Source: Scopulibacillus darangshiensis (GTDB taxonomy: Bacteria > Bacillota > Bacilli > Bacillales > Sporolactobacillaceae). From it: a DNA stretch of 64,000 bases. The notes under the pieces are model-generated. The model saw only the letters and a program-made list of their open reading frames with translations, did not search any database and was not told the origin of the DNA. Location of the stretch: the NCBI RefSeq assembly GCF_004341035.1, contig NZ_SLXK01000003.1, positions 1 through 64,000 on the forward strand, given 5' to 3'. This document shows positions 26,349 to 36,643 of this stretch, one piece after another. A program made the position numbers and the translations under genes. The first letter of the stretch is position 1; each line of letters opens with the position of its first letter.

Positions 26349-27990
26349 CCTCCAAATCTTCCCGTTCAGAATTTATGACACTTGCCAGGTTATCCATCTT
26401 AATTTTGATTTCACCAGCTGATTCCGATTCATCAAAAATTCTAAATAACTGTGAATCAAGGTTTTTAATATCAAGACGGGTCAATATCTCGTCAAGCTGG
26501 CCGATCACATTTTCAAAGAGATCAATCTTGTCATACAACAGTTGCAGGATATGTTCCTCGACAGTGCCTTTCGTAGCAAAATTGTAGATATGAACATCCT
26601 CTTCTTGTCCGAGCCGATGAATCCTGCCGATGCGCTGTTCTATTCTCATCGGATTCCAAGGCAGGTCATAGTTAATGACATGCTGGCAGAATTGCAGGTT
26701 AATCCCTTCTCCTCCAGCCTCCGTCGCGATTAGGACTTGGGCATGATTTTGAAATAACATCTTCATCCAATCTTTTTTGCTTCGTTTAAAACCGCCTCGA
26801 AATGGCACTGATGAAATACCGTGCTGTTGAAAAAACCATTGCAGGTAGAGCTGTGTGGCACGATACTCCGTAAAAATGATGACTTTATTATCAATTTGTT
26901 TTATTAATTCCAATGCTTTTTCTGCCTTAGAATTTTTCTTGACTTTGTTCACTCTTTCCATGATAGGTTCGATCATCTTCGGCAAGGCATGATCCTCAGC
27001 TTTATCAAGCATTTTTTTAAGCGTCATATAGACCGCTTCTCTGCTTGAACAAGCCTCACGCTGCAATGTCAGCAGAGAAAAGCCCTGAATCAGCATTGAA
27101 TCCTTTAATACGGTAAGGGAGTCGTACAATGCCCGTTCTTCATCATTAAGCGGGATATCAATCGATTGAATGTGCCTTTTTGGCCAATCCAAGCCTGTAT
27201 CCTCACGCCGGTTTCTGACCATAACCTGGTTGATTAATTCTTTGAGCGTGGCTTCATTTTTTACATCGGTTTTTCCTGATCGATAGTCTTTGGCAAACGT
27301 TTCGGCATTACCCAAGTACCCAGGCTTTAACAAGGAAACAAGATAAAAGATCTCATCAAGCCGATTCTGGACGGGTGTCGCCGTCAACAAAAGGCAAAAT
27401 TTCTTTTTTAAGGACTGGACGAATTGATAATTCTTCGTCTTGTGATTCTTAAGTTTGTGTGCTTCATCTATGATAATTAAATCATAATCTTGCTCCATAA
27501 TAATCTCTTTATGCGGACTGCGTTTAGCCGTATCAATGGATGAAATGACAACATCACATTGCTCCCACACGTATGACTTTCTTTGCGGGATCGCAGGGAT
27601 ATAAAATTTATCATTAAGTTCTGCAGCCCATTGCATCACAAGGGAAGCCGGGACTAAGATTAATATTTTCTTAGCAAGGCCTCGGATCATGTATTCCTTC
27701 ATGATGAGACCCGCTTCGATTGTTTTTCCAAGACCGACCTCATCAGCCAGGATGGCTTTCCCATGCATTTGTTCGATGACGGTTTGAGCCGTTTCGATCT
27801 GATGGGGATGAGGTTTTAGCTGGGGCAGATGGCCAGGCGCAAGCAGGCCATTAAATGATGGAACCAACAGTTCTTGTTCCGCATGGTAGGCTAATTGGTA
27901 CAAATCCCAGTTTCCCCAGGGTCCATCCGTTTCTATTCGTGAAAGAAAATCATCATGCCATGAACGGTCGAAATGTATTTCCGGCACCAT
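26314..27990 (-). CDS. SNF2-family DEAD/DEAH-box helicase, YqhH
   Basis: 558-residue ATP-dependent translocase (RapA/HepA-like core). Motif I is DEVGLGKTIEAG near residue 78, II is DEAH near 175, III is LTATPVQN near 200, and the C-terminal motif VI is RIGRIHRLGQ near 455. The acidic tail (EREDLEDDDYHE) is unusual. It pairs with yqhG in one minus-strand unit. Its substrate is not evident. Confidence 0.9.
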   Translation of the reverse strand: MVPEIHFDRSWHDDFLSRIETDGPWGNWDLYQLAYHAEQELLVPSFNGLLAPGHLPQLKPHPHQIETAQTVIEQMHGKAILADEVGLGKTIEAGLIMKEYMIRGLAKKILILVPASLVMQWAAELNDKFYIPAIPQRKSYVWEQCDVVISSIDTAKRSPHKEIIMEQDYDLIIIDEAHKLKNHKTKNYQFVQSLKKKFCLLLTATPVQNRLDEIFYLVSLLKPGYLGNAETFAKDYRSGKTDVKNEATLKELINQVMVRNRREDTGLDWPKRHIQSIDIPLNDEERALYDSLTVLKDSMLIQGFSLLTLQREACSSREAVYMTLKKMLDKAEDHALPKMIEPIMERVNKVKKNSKAEKALELIKQIDNKVIIFTEYRATQLYLQWFFQQHGISSVPFRGGFKRSKKDWMKMLFQNHAQVLIATEAGGEGINLQFCQHVINYDLPWNPMRIEQRIGRIHRLGQEEDVHIYNFATKGTVEEHILQLLYDKIDLFENVIGQLDEILTRLDIKNLDSQLFRIFDESESAGEIKIKMDNLASVINSEREDLEDDDYHEASGNS

Positions 27991-28022
27991 ATTAAATCCC
28001 CCCTACAAATATAAATAAACCG

Positions 28023-28052
28023 TTGCCTAAGATTATAAAAAAATGATAGGAT
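28023..28052 (+). promoter_or_regulatory. Candidate promoter of the gcv operon
   Basis: TTGCCT at 28023-28028 and TAGGAT at 28047-28052, 18-nt spacer, 70 nt before the riboswitch. Confidence 0.35.
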
Positions 28053-28122
28053 AATAATAGTTAGTATGAACAATTAGATCTCGTCGTATAACATTAATTA
28101 AATTGAATCAAAAGCGAATGAT

Positions 28123-28298
28123 AACAAGGGGAGAGACTGCTAAGGGCAGCGCCGAAGGAGCAAACAATTGTGAATCTCTCAGGCAAACAGACTCTTGTTA
28201 GACGCACCTCTGGAGAGCGCTCAATGAGCCACCGACGGGGATACCATTCGGCTTAACTTATGCCGTCTGGGTAAAACTTTCAGGTCGAAGGACAGAGT
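28123..28298 (+). promoter_or_regulatory. Tandem glycine riboswitch
   Basis: Two aptamers. Aptamer 1 (28123-28199) is closed by AACAAG/CTTGTT and contains GCCGAAGGAGCAA and CTCTCAGGCAAA. Aptamer 2 (about 28205-28298) is closed by CTCTG/CAGAG and contains CACCGACGGGG and CTTTCAGGTCGAAGGACAGAG. The 3' strand of the second closing stem overlaps the terminator, so glycine binding should free transcription of gcvT-PA-PB. Confidence 0.93.
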
Positions 28299-28333
28299 AG
28301 CACACATATTGTGTGTTTCTTTGTCCTTTTTTA
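28288..28333 (+). terminator. Riboswitch-controlled terminator
   Basis: AAGGACA (28288-28294) pairs with TGTCCTT (28322-28328), with an inner CACACA/TGTGTG hairpin, then a T-run. It shares bases with aptamer 2 stem P1. Confidence 0.85.
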
Positions 28334-28371
28334 TTTTGGTTTCCATTTATAATTCACTGAGGAGGAGTAAA

Positions 28372-29469
28372 ATGAGTGAGGGAAAAAAGACACCGCTTTA
28401 CGAGATTTATAAAAAACAGGGTGCAAAATTAATTGATTTTGGCGGTTGGGATCTGCCTGTGCAATTTTCAAGCATTAAGGAAGAACATGAGGCAGTCAGA
28501 ACAAAGGCAGGTTTGTTCGACGTCTCGCACATGGGAGAGGTTTCTGTCAAAGGGCCCGATGCTGGAAGCTTTTTGCAATATCTTGTAACTAACGATGTAA
28601 CCAAACTACAAACTGGCGGAGCGCTTTATTGTGCTATGTGCTACGAAGACGGCGGTACCGTTGATGATTTGATTATTTACAAAAAAGGCGAAGAGGACTT
28701 CCTTTTGGTCGTGAACGCCGGAAATACTGACAAAGATTTTGAGTGGATGAAAAAGAATGTCAAAGGAAATGTCGAAATAAACAATATTTCAAGTGACATG
28801 GCACAGCTTGCGATTCAAGGGCCAAAGGCTGAAAGCATTCTGCAAAAGCTGACAGATACTGATTTAAGCGCCATTGGATTTTTTAAATTTAGAGATCAGG
28901 TTGCGATTCAAAGTGTGAATGCTTTAGTATCCCGGACAGGCTATACGGGTGAAGATGGATTCGAAATTTATTGTCATTGGAACGATGCTCCAATAGTATG
29001 GGAAACCCTCTTGGATGCAGGCAAAGAAGAAGGTCTTGTGCCATGCGGTTTGGGTGCGCGTGATACCCTTAGATTTGAAGCAAGGCTTCCACTGTATGGC
29101 CAAGAATTAACAAAGGATATCTCGCCGATTGAAGCGGGGATAGGTTTCGCAGTCAAGGTCAATAAAGAAGGCGACTTTATTGGCAAAACAGCTTTGCTGG
29201 AACAGAAAGAAAACGGTGCGCCGCGAAAGCTTGTGGGTCTTGAAATGATCGATAAAGGGATTCCTCGCCCGCATTATGACGTCTATTTGGGTGAAGAGAA
29301 AATCGGTGAAGTGACAACCGGCACGCAATCACCTACATTAAAGAAAAACTTAGGGCTTGCTTTAATTAATAAAGCTAATGCTGAACTTGGGAACATTGTT
29401 GAAGTGGACATTAGAGGAAAACGCCGCAAAGCAGAAATTATTAAATCAATATTTTACAAAAGAAGCTAG
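28372..29469 (+). CDS. gcvT: Glycine cleavage system T protein (aminomethyltransferase)
   Basis: Transfers the methylene group from aminomethyl-lipoyl H protein to THF, releasing ammonia. 365 residues with conserved FDVSHMGEV near residue 48, [15 protein letters not shown] near 188 and the folate-binding C-terminal barrel. ATG chosen after GGAGGAG; the longer reading frame would begin inside the terminator. First gene of gcvT-gcvPA-gcvPB. The H protein gene is not in the window. Confidence 0.97.
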   Translation: MSEGKKTPLYEIYKKQGAKLIDFGGWDLPVQFSSIKEEHEAVRTKAGLFDVSHMGEVSVKGPDAGSFLQYLVTNDVTKLQTGGALYCAMCYEDGGTVDDLIIYKKGEEDFLLVVNAGNTDKDFEWMKKNVKGNVEINNISSDMAQLAIQGPKAESILQKLTDTDLSAIGFFKFRDQVAIQSVNALVSRTGYTGEDGFEIYCHWNDAPIVWETLLDAGKEEGLVPCGLGARDTLRFEARLPLYGQELTKDISPIEAGIGFAVKVNKEGDFIGKTALLEQKENGAPRKLVGLEMIDKGIPRPHYDVYLGEEKIGEVTTGTQSPTLKKNLGLALINKANAELGNIVEVDIRGKRRKAEIIKSIFYKRS

Positions 29470-29486
29470 GTTAAAGGAGGATTATT

Positions 29487-30842
29487 ATGGGATCATTTCG
29501 TTATCTACCTACAACAGATCAAGACCGTCGTGAGATGCTTGATGTCATCGGCGTGAATTCAGTTAAACAATTATTTGCCGACGTTCCTGAAAAAATCCGT
29601 TATAAAGGCGAGTTGAATATAGAAAAGGCATTATCTGAAACGGAACTGCTTCGTTTTATGTCTGAACTTGCTGAAAGAAATGTGAATACCAAAGAAACCC
29701 CATCTTTCCTTGGGGCAGGAGTCTATGATCATTATATTCCTTCGATCGTTGACCATGTTATTTCACGTTCAGAGTTTTATACTGCCTATACGCCGTATCA
29801 GCCGGAGATTTCACAGGGTGAGCTCCAAGCGATTTTTGAATTTCAATCACTTTTATGTGAACTGACCGACATGGAGGTAGCGAACTCTTCCATGTACGAT
29901 GGTCCGACGTCACTTGCAGAAGCAGCCTTGTTAAGTGTCGGGTCAACTCGAAAAACAAAAATTGTCGTATCCGAAGCAGTCCATCCTGAATCGCGCCATG
30001 TGCTGAAAACATATGCCAAAGGACAGCGGCTGGAAGTGGTCGAAGTCCCGGCAAAGGATGGATTAACGGATCTTGAGAAGTTAAAAGATGTCGTTGATGA
30101 TAACACGGCATCAGTGCTTGTCCAATATCCTAACTTTTACGGTAATGTCGAACCTTTAAAAGAGCTTGAAGCGATCACAAGACAAGGCAAAAAGGCTATG
30201 TTTGTTGTCTCAAGCAACCCGTTATCACTCGGGCTATTGACACCGCCGGGCAAATTTAATGCTGATATTGTTGTCGGCGATTGTCAAACGCTTGGCATTC
30301 CAGCTGCTTTTGGCGGACCGCATTGCGGCTACTTCGCAACGACGAAGAAATTGATGAGAAAAGTGCCGGGGCGCTTAGTTGGGGAAACGGTTGATGAGGA
30401 AGGTCAAAGAGGGTATGTGTTGACACTGCAAGCGCGTGAACAACATATCCGCCGTGACAAAGCCACATCTAATATTTGTTCGAATCAGGCACTGAACGCA
30501 CTGGCATCATCAGTTGCAATGACTGCTTTAGGGAAACAAGGGATTCACGAGATTGCCTATCAAAATATCCAAAAAGCGCATTATGCAGCGGGACAGCTTG
30601 AAAAACATGGTGTGGACGTCATCAATAAAGGATCCTATTTTAATGAATTTATTGTTGATTGCAAGCAGTCTGTAAGGGAAGTTAACCGCGGATTATTAGA
30701 AGCAGGATTTATCGGCGGCTTCGACCTGGGAAGAGCTGATGACAAGTATAATAATCTCATGCTTATTGCGGTTACAGAACAGCGCACCAAAGAGGAGATC
30801 GATCGCTTCGCAGAAGTGTTAGGGGGGCTCATTCATGAATAA
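29487..30842 (+). CDS. gcvPA: Glycine dehydrogenase (decarboxylating) subunit 1
   Basis: N-terminal half of the split P protein: 451 residues with an aminotransferase fold lacking the PLP lysine, which lies in subunit 2. Conserved [11 protein letters not shown] and the Gly-rich [11 protein letters not shown]. Forms an alpha2beta2 enzyme with GcvPB. AAAGGAGG lies upstream, and it overlaps gcvPB by 8 nt. Confidence 0.96.
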   Translation: MGSFRYLPTTDQDRREMLDVIGVNSVKQLFADVPEKIRYKGELNIEKALSETELLRFMSELAERNVNTKETPSFLGAGVYDHYIPSIVDHVISRSEFYTAYTPYQPEISQGELQAIFEFQSLLCELTDMEVANSSMYDGPTSLAEAALLSVGSTRKTKIVVSEAVHPESRHVLKTYAKGQRLEVVEVPAKDGLTDLEKLKDVVDDNTASVLVQYPNFYGNVEPLKELEAITRQGKKAMFVVSSNPLSLGLLTPPGKFNADIVVGDCQTLGIPAAFGGPHCGYFATTKKLMRKVPGRLVGETVDEEGQRGYVLTLQAREQHIRRDKATSNICSNQALNALASSVAMTALGKQGIHEIAYQNIQKAHYAAGQLEKHGVDVINKGSYFNEFIVDCKQSVREVNRGLLEAGFIGGFDLGRADDKYNNLMLIAVTEQRTKEEIDRFAEVLGGLIHE

Positions 30843-32307
30843 GCAAGATCAACCACTTATTTTCGAATATTCTAGACCAGGCCGTGTCGGTTACAGTCTC
30901 CCGGAATTAGATGTTCCGGCAGAAGAAATCTTGGATTTAATCCCTTGTGATTATATTCGCCAGGAAGCACCAGAATGGCCGGAAGTTTCTGAACTGCAAA
31001 TCATGAGGCATTATACCGCTTTGTCCAAGCGGAACCATGGTGTTGATTCAGGCTTTTATCCATTAGGGTCCTGTACGATGAAATACAACCCAAAAGTCAA
31101 TGAAGTCGTTGCCAGAATGGCTGGGCTAAGCCACATACATCCTTATCAGGATGAAGAGACTGTTCAGGGTGCGATGGAGATGCTTTATCGCCTGCAAACC
31201 AACCTTGCAGAAATTACCGGAATGGATGAAGTCACCCTTCAGCCGGCTGCAGGCGCTCATGGCGAGTGGACTGGTTTGATGATTATCCGCGCTTATCATG
31301 AAGCTAAAGGTGATTTTAACAGAACAAAGGTTATCGTCCCTGATTCCGCACACGGTACCAATCCGGCTTCAGCTACGGTAGCTGGATTCGAAGCGGTAAC
31401 AGTGAAGTCTAATGAAAAGGGAATCGTTGATTTAGAAGACCTCAGGCGTGTTGTCGATGAAAATACAGCCGCGCTGATGTTGACGAATCCTAATACTCTT
31501 GGCTTATTTGAAGAAGAAATTGTCGAAATGGCTTCAATCGTTCATGAAGCCGGCGGCAAGCTCTACTACGACGGCGCCAACATGAATGCTATTATGGGTG
31601 TCATCAGACCCGGTGATATGGGATTTGATGTCGTCCATCTTAATCTTCATAAGACATTCACAGGCCCGCATGGCGGCGGTGGACCAGGTTCAGGACCCGT
31701 TGGTGTGAAGGAAGACCTTGTCAAGTATCTTCCAAAGCCGGTCCTTGTAAAAGAAGGAGACCGCTATACGTTTGATTATGACCGTCCGGATTCAATCGGC
31801 CGGGTGAAGCCATTCTACGGTAACTTTGGTATAAATGTCCGGGCATACTCATACATTCGGACGATGGGCGACGCGGGATTAACTCAGGTGTCGAAGGACG
31901 CCGTGCTGAATGCAAACTATTTGATGAAAAGGCTTGAGCCATACTTTGATATGCCATTTAATCAACACTGTAAGCATGAGTTTGTTCTTTCCGGCAAACG
32001 TCAAAAGAAACAAGGTGTTCGCACATTGGATATGGCGAAGCGTCTGCTCGATTTCGGTTATCATCCGCCGACCATCTACTTCCCAATCATCGTTGAGGAA
32101 TGTATGATGATTGAACCGACTGAGACAGAATCCAAGGAAACATTAGATGAATTCGCTGATGCACTGATTCAAATTGCCAAAGAAGCAGAGACTGATCCGG
32201 AAATTGTACAGGATGCGCCTCATAATACGGTCATCAGCCGATTGGATGAAACGCGAGCTGCCCGTCAGCCGGTTTTGCGCTATGAAAGACCGAAACAAGA
32301 AGCATAA
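30835..32307 (+). CDS. gcvPB: Glycine dehydrogenase (decarboxylating) subunit 2
   Basis: 490 residues, catalytic half of the P protein. The PLP-binding Lys is in [16 protein letters not shown] near residue 273, with a preceding YYDGANMNA Asp loop. It decarboxylates glycine and loads the aminomethyl group on lipoyl H protein. The start overlaps gcvPA, and the operon ends at a strong terminator. Confidence 0.97.
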   Translation: MNKQDQPLIFEYSRPGRVGYSLPELDVPAEEILDLIPCDYIRQEAPEWPEVSELQIMRHYTALSKRNHGVDSGFYPLGSCTMKYNPKVNEVVARMAGLSHIHPYQDEETVQGAMEMLYRLQTNLAEITGMDEVTLQPAAGAHGEWTGLMIIRAYHEAKGDFNRTKVIVPDSAHGTNPASATVAGFEAVTVKSNEKGIVDLEDLRRVVDENTAALMLTNPNTLGLFEEEIVEMASIVHEAGGKLYYDGANMNAIMGVIRPGDMGFDVVHLNLHKTFTGPHGGGGPGSGPVGVKEDLVKYLPKPVLVKEGDRYTFDYDRPDSIGRVKPFYGNFGINVRAYSYIRTMGDAGLTQVSKDAVLNANYLMKRLEPYFDMPFNQHCKHEFVLSGKRQKKQGVRTLDMAKRLLDFGYHPPTIYFPIIVEECMMIEPTETESKETLDEFADALIQIAKEAETDPEIVQDAPHNTVISRLDETRAARQPVLRYERPKQEA

Positions 32308-32323
32308 TCTGAATAAGGAAGCA

Positions 32324-32356
32324 AAAAGAGCACTTCGGGTATCCGAAGTGCTCTTT
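32324..32356. terminator. Terminator of the gcv operon
   Basis: AAAGAGCACTTCGG and its inverted copy around GTA, between convergent gcvPB and yqhL; usable on both strands. Confidence 0.88.
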
Positions 32357-32362
32357 ACTATA

Positions 32363-32740
32363 CTATGATTTTTTAACTTTTCCGCTCCATTTTTTAAAAC
32401 CGCCTTTAAGCTGGTTTAGATCCTGACAGCCGGCCTTTTTTAAAATCGCTGCCGCTTTGTTGCTGCGAAAGCCGTTAGCACAATAAAGATAAACAGGCTT
32501 ATCTTTCCGAACCTCGGATTTTCTCATTTTCATCTGGGTTAACGGAATATTTCTTGCTCCAAGGATATGTCCGTTATCAAATTCATTGGGTTCCCTTACA
32601 TCAATAATCTGCGCTTTGCGATAGTTTGAACGAAATTCTTCCTCTGTTAGGGTTTTTAAATATCTGCGTTGAGAGAGAGATCGAACAACTGCGAAAACAA
32701 TTAAGATGATTAAAATGACAGGAAGAATAATCCATTCCAT
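32363..32740 (-). CDS. Membrane-anchored rhodanese-like protein, YqhL
   Basis: 125 residues: N-terminal transmembrane helix (3-21) then one rhodanese domain with active-site Cys in the loop YCANGFRSNKAA (residue about 91). Sulfurtransferase of unknown acceptor, facing the cytoplasm by the positive-inside rule. It lies after gcvPB as B. subtilis yqhL does. AAAGGAG lies upstream. Confidence 0.9.
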   Translation of the reverse strand: MEWIILPVILIILIVFAVVRSLSQRRYLKTLTEEEFRSNYRKAQIIDVREPNEFDNGHILGARNIPLTQMKMRKSEVRKDKPVYLYCANGFRSNKAAAILKKAGCQDLNQLKGGFKKWSGKVKKS

Positions 32741-33201
32741 GTGTGCATTCTCCTTTAATACAAGTCTCTTTTTAAATTATAACTTTTCACAGTCATTTTT
32801 CAAAGAAAAGAATGTTTCCATTGTAAATGTTTGTACATTGCTTTTTACATCCTAAAATGAAATAATGTACAAGCTGTTAATTTTGGGGGAAATGGTCATC
32901 CTGCTTCCGTTATGGAGGGCTCCCCAATGGATTAAAAAAGGCAACATAGAAAAAACTTTAAAAACAATTGTTTGTATGTTTTTACCCCGCTTTTTCTTCA
33001 GATATCGACGCCTTTCTTCTATTTTTGAAATTGACAAACGCGAATAAATTTGATCAATTATACAATATATAGTGATGTCTAAATTAATCAGACACAATAT
33101 ATTGTGTTTTTTTGTGAAAAAGGATAGAATAAAGATACCAGAGATGATCGCATCTAAGTTATACATAGGATGGGAGCAAGACATTTTTAGGAGGGCGTGA
33201 C
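32741..33201. other. Intergenic region before nrdJ
   Basis: AT-rich; no gene I trust. It holds the yqhL promoter side, a TTGACA at 33031-33036 and the two NrdR boxes. No cobalamin riboswitch motif was seen although nrdJ needs B12. Confidence 0.55.
33060..33107 (+). promoter_or_regulatory. Two NrdR boxes upstream of nrdJ
   Basis: ATACAATATATAGTGA at 33060-33075 and the perfect palindrome ACACAATATATTGTGT at 33092-33107 match the NrdR consensus. The centres are 32 bp apart, about three helical turns, as for typical NrdR operators. A T-run follows the second box. Confidence 0.8.
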
Positions 33202-35775
33202 ATGACGGTGATAACGACGTCTTTAACAGAGAGCATGACGATTAACCGGGAACAGCTGAACGAGGATATTAAGGAATTTCCACAGGTGTTTCCAATCACA
33301 GAAGACATGACAACGACACATAACGGTGTATCCCGGCTGGTAATGCTTGACCGCTATGCCTTTAAGGATACGGAGAAGAAAACCTTAAAAGAGGGTGACT
33401 TTGTTGTTCTGACGGTAAAGTCAGATCCAAAATTTCCAGCACGCGGGTTGGGATTTGTTCAATCAATTGATTGGGCGGAAAACCAAGCCAATATACGGGT
33501 AATGGAAGAGTATCGCGGGGTGTTGGAGGATGAGGATGAACGGGAAACAGGCGTGATTACTCGCTCCCTCGATGTAATGGACAAGCCGCTTGAAATTTAT
33601 TATGAACAAATCGCATTGCGGAATGCCAAGGGCCTTTCCGATGTTGAAGAAACCGAGGCGGAGAGGAAAGCTTCATTTGAGGCATTCTATCATGAGTTGG
33701 TATCATTAAATTTTGTGCCTGCAGGACGCGTATTGTATGGTGCTGGTGCTGATACCAATGTGACTTATTTTAACTGTTATGTCATGCCTTTTGTTCAAGA
33801 CTCACGGGAAGGCATTGCAGAGCATCGCAAAAAAGTTATGGAAATAATGAGTCGCGGCGGCGGGGTTGGAACAAACGGATCTACTCTTAGACCAAGGAAC
33901 ACATTGGCACGGGGTGTAAATGGTAAATCATCAGGATCTGTATCATGGCTTGATGATATCGCCAAATTAACCCATCTTGTCGAACAAGGGGGTTCAAGGC
34001 GCGGCGCGCAAATGATCATGCTTGCTGATTCCCATCCCGATGTGGTGGAATTCATCATTTCTAAGATGCAAAATCCCCGGATTCTTAGATTTTTGGTGGA
34101 AACAACAAAGGATCCCGAAATTAAGAAAATCGCTCGGGAAAAATTGAAGTTGACACCTTTAACTGAGACGGAAAACAACATGTACCAGAGCATTCTTAAT
34201 TACAAAAACATGCCGGGTCAAGGTGGATTTAACAATAAAATTTTCAAAGAGGCAGAGGAAAGGATTAATACCGGCGGAACGTATACGGTGAATAATCCGG
34301 AATTTTTGACCGGAGCCAATATCTCAATCTGCGTCACTAGTGATTTTATGGAGGCGGTTGAAAAGGACCAGGACTTTGCCTTGCGTTTCCCCGATGTTGA
34401 ACATTATAGTCCTGACGAAATGGCATTTTATAACGAAGAATGGCATAAATGCGGGGATGTAAGGGAATGGGAAGCACGCGGTTTTGCGGTGCGCACATAT
34501 CGTACAATAAAAGCGCGTGAACTTTGGAATCTTATTAATGTATGTGCCACCTATTCAGCTGAACCGGGTATTTTCTTCATCGACAATGCCAATGACATGA
34601 CAAACGCCAAAGCATATGGACAGAAGGTTGTAGCGACTAATCCATGCGGAGAGCAGCCACTAGCGCCATTTTCCGTTTGTAACCTTGCTGCTGTTAACCT
34701 TGCGCAAATGGCTAATAAAGAAACCAAAACGGTTAATTTTGAAAAATTGAAGCAAACCGTTGCAACTGGCGTACGCATGCAGGATAATGTCATCGATGCG
34801 ACACCATACTTCCTTGAAGAGAACCAAAAGCAAGCGCTAGGAGAAAGGCGGGTTGGTTTAGGTGTCATGGGACTGCATGATCTTTTGATTTATTGTGAAA
34901 CAGAATACGGTTCTGAAGAAGGAAATGAGCTGGTTGATCAGATTTTCAAGACAATCGCGACATCAGCTTACGAAACATCAGTTGAATTGGCAAAAGAAAA
35001 AGGGAGCTTCCCGTTCTTAACGGGACAAACAGATGCTGAAACCGAACAGCTGCGCAAGAGTTTCTCAGAGACCGGGTATGTCAAGAAACTCCCTGAATCC
35101 ATACGTCAGGCTATATTGGCGCATGGGATTCGAAACTCGCACCTATTGACCGTTGCTCCAACGGGGTCAACTGGAACGATGGTTGGTGTGTCAACTGGTC
35201 TTGAACCTTACTTTTCGTTCTCATATTATAGAAGCGGCCGTTTAGGAAAGTTTATTGAAGTGAAGGCTGATATTGTACAGGAGTACCTGGATAACCATCC
35301 GGAAGCAAACGCAGACCAACTGCCGAAATGGTTTGTCACAGCAATGTCATTAACCCCTGAAGCCCATGCTGATACACAATGTGTCATTCAGCGCTGGGTA
35401 GACAGCTCGATTAGTAAAACCGTTAACGCACCAAAAGGGTATACGGTTGACCAAGTTAAAGGTGTCTATGAGCGTCTATACAACGGCGGGGCAAAGGGCG
35501 GCACAGTGTATGTAGACGGGAGCCGGGACGCCCAGGTGCTGTCGCTGAAGGCTGAAGAGAACAGTTTTGATGACGATCAGGATCAGGAACAAGAACATAC
35601 AAAAGAGAGGAAAGTTGTGCTCGTCGATACGATTACTCAGCTTGATAAAACCGACGTCACATATGGATCAGAGGTTGGTGATATTTGTCCGGTCTGCCGA
35701 AAAGGACATGTTGAAGAAATCGGCGGCTGTAACACTTGCACCAATTGTAATGCCCAATTAAAATGCGGGCTATAA
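33202..35775 (+). CDS. nrdJ: Vitamin B12-dependent (class II) ribonucleoside-diphosphate reductase
   Basis: Makes deoxyribonucleotides using adenosylcobalamin as radical source, with or without oxygen. 857 residues. Early active-site Cys in YFNCYVMPF near residue 193, the ATNPCGEQPL radical-Cys loop near 480, and a C-terminal redox and zinc-ribbon tail with CPVC and CNTCTNC. Close to other Bacillales NrdJ in length. GGAGGG lies before the ATG. It stands between yqhL and mntR, where B. subtilis has lipM. It is a single gene with its own terminator and NrdR boxes. Confidence 0.95.
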   Translation: MTVITTSLTESMTINREQLNEDIKEFPQVFPITEDMTTTHNGVSRLVMLDRYAFKDTEKKTLKEGDFVVLTVKSDPKFPARGLGFVQSIDWAENQANIRVMEEYRGVLEDEDERETGVITRSLDVMDKPLEIYYEQIALRNAKGLSDVEETEAERKASFEAFYHELVSLNFVPAGRVLYGAGADTNVTYFNCYVMPFVQDSREGIAEHRKKVMEIMSRGGGVGTNGSTLRPRNTLARGVNGKSSGSVSWLDDIAKLTHLVEQGGSRRGAQMIMLADSHPDVVEFIISKMQNPRILRFLVETTKDPEIKKIAREKLKLTPLTETENNMYQSILNYKNMPGQGGFNNKIFKEAEERINTGGTYTVNNPEFLTGANISICVTSDFMEAVEKDQDFALRFPDVEHYSPDEMAFYNEEWHKCGDVREWEARGFAVRTYRTIKARELWNLINVCATYSAEPGIFFIDNANDMTNAKAYGQKVVATNPCGEQPLAPFSVCNLAAVNLAQMANKETKTVNFEKLKQTVATGVRMQDNVIDATPYFLEENQKQALGERRVGLGVMGLHDLLIYCETEYGSEEGNELVDQIFKTIATSAYETSVELAKEKGSFPFLTGQTDAETEQLRKSFSETGYVKKLPESIRQAILAHGIRNSHLLTVAPTGSTGTMVGVSTGLEPYFSFSYYRSGRLGKFIEVKADIVQEYLDNHPEANADQLPKWFVTAMSLTPEAHADTQCVIQRWVDSSISKTVNAPKGYTVDQVKGVYERLYNGGAKGGTVYVDGSRDAQVLSLKAEENSFDDDQDQEQEHTKERKVVLVDTITQLDKTDVTYGSEVGDICPVCRKGHVEEIGGCNTCTNCNAQLKCGL

Positions 35776-35784
35776 ATAGCTATA

Positions 35785-35829
35785 AGATGGACTGGACACG
35801 AAGGCGCGTGTTCAGTTCATCTTTTGTAC
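35785..35829 (+). terminator. Terminator of nrdJ
   Basis: AGATGGACTGGACACG pairs with CGTGTTCAGTTCATCT, then TTTTG. Confidence 0.75.
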
Positions 35830-35944
35830 ATTGAGCCCCAATTGATCCGATGAATGGGCCTTATACCGCTTGTCTTTCGGAAAAATGTATAGTAAGATTT
35901 TAATGGGTGAAAGAGATGTCGGCACTAATGTTAGGGGGGACACC

Positions 35945-36376
35945 ATGCCGCCTACTCCGAGTATGGAAGATTATATTGAACGGATTTATTTACTTATACA
36001 AGATAAGGGATATGCGAGAGTATCGGACATTGCCGAAGCACTTGAAGTCCACCCCTCGTCAGTTACAAAAATGGTACAGAAGCTTGATAAGGATCAATAT
36101 CTCATTTATGAAAAGTATCGCGGATTCATCCTAACTTCAAAGGGTGAGAAGCTTGGGAAACGGCTCGTGTACCGTCATGAGCTTCTTGAAAACTTTTTAA
36201 ATATTATCGGTGTCAGCCAAGATAAAATATATGTCGATGTAGAAGGCATCGAACATCATTTAAGCTGGGATGCCATCGACAGGATAGGTGACCTTGTCCA
36301 GTATTTTGAAGAAGATACCGACAGGATTTCACAGCTTAGGGATATTCAGAAAAGAAATAAAAATGTCGATGATTAA
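35945..36376 (+). CDS. mntR: Manganese transport regulator MntR (DtxR family)
   Basis: 143-residue Mn(II)-dependent repressor of manganese importers. N-terminal winged helix with [20 protein letters not shown]; metal ligands lie in SMEDYIE (Asp and Glu), in RHELLE (His) and in VEGIEHHL (Glu, Glu, His). Sequence is very close to B. subtilis MntR, including the start [12 protein letters not shown], which fixes the ATG after GGGGGA. Counterpart of yqhN. Confidence 0.97.
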   Translation: MPPTPSMEDYIERIYLLIQDKGYARVSDIAEALEVHPSSVTKMVQKLDKDQYLIYEKYRGFILTSKGEKLGKRLVYRHELLENFLNIIGVSQDKIYVDVEGIEHHLSWDAIDRIGDLVQYFEEDTDRISQLRDIQKRNKNVDD

Positions 36377-36383
36377 CACTAAG

Positions 36384-36419
36384 GAAAACTGCTGGATGCG
36401 CTACCGGCAGTTTTCTTTA
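36384..36419 (+). terminator. Terminator of mntR
   Basis: GAAAACTGC pairs with GCAGTTTTC, then TTT. Confidence 0.75.
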
Positions 36420-36420
36420 G

Positions 36421-36576
36421 TTAATAAGAAAGTATAAGTTCGCTAAAGCGAAAAAGCGGAATAAAGTATAAAAATAATGCTCCTCCGCTTCGCTTTGTCG
36501 CAAGGCAGCAAAGATGCTTATTCAAGCAGAAGCCTTGCAACTACGCCCTCTGTCTTCGCCAATCGGCAAGTTTTCT
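36421..36576 (+). repeat. Dispersed MITE-like repeat, copy 1
   Basis: Begins TTAATAAGAAAGTATAA and ends with CCAATCGGCAAGTTTTCTA. Its segment 36437-36540 is nearly the exact reverse complement of 41270-41378. It has no coding capacity beyond spurious frames. Confidence 0.8.
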
Positions 36577-36643
36577 ATAAATTTATGAGGTCTAAGGAGT
36601 CCCTCCTCCTAATACATATCTATGGAGGGGAGGAAAAACGATT

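Noticed and set aside
32865-33047. 60-residue frame before nrdJ
   Set aside because: No ribosome site, AT-rich and basic random-like product in a regulatory gap.
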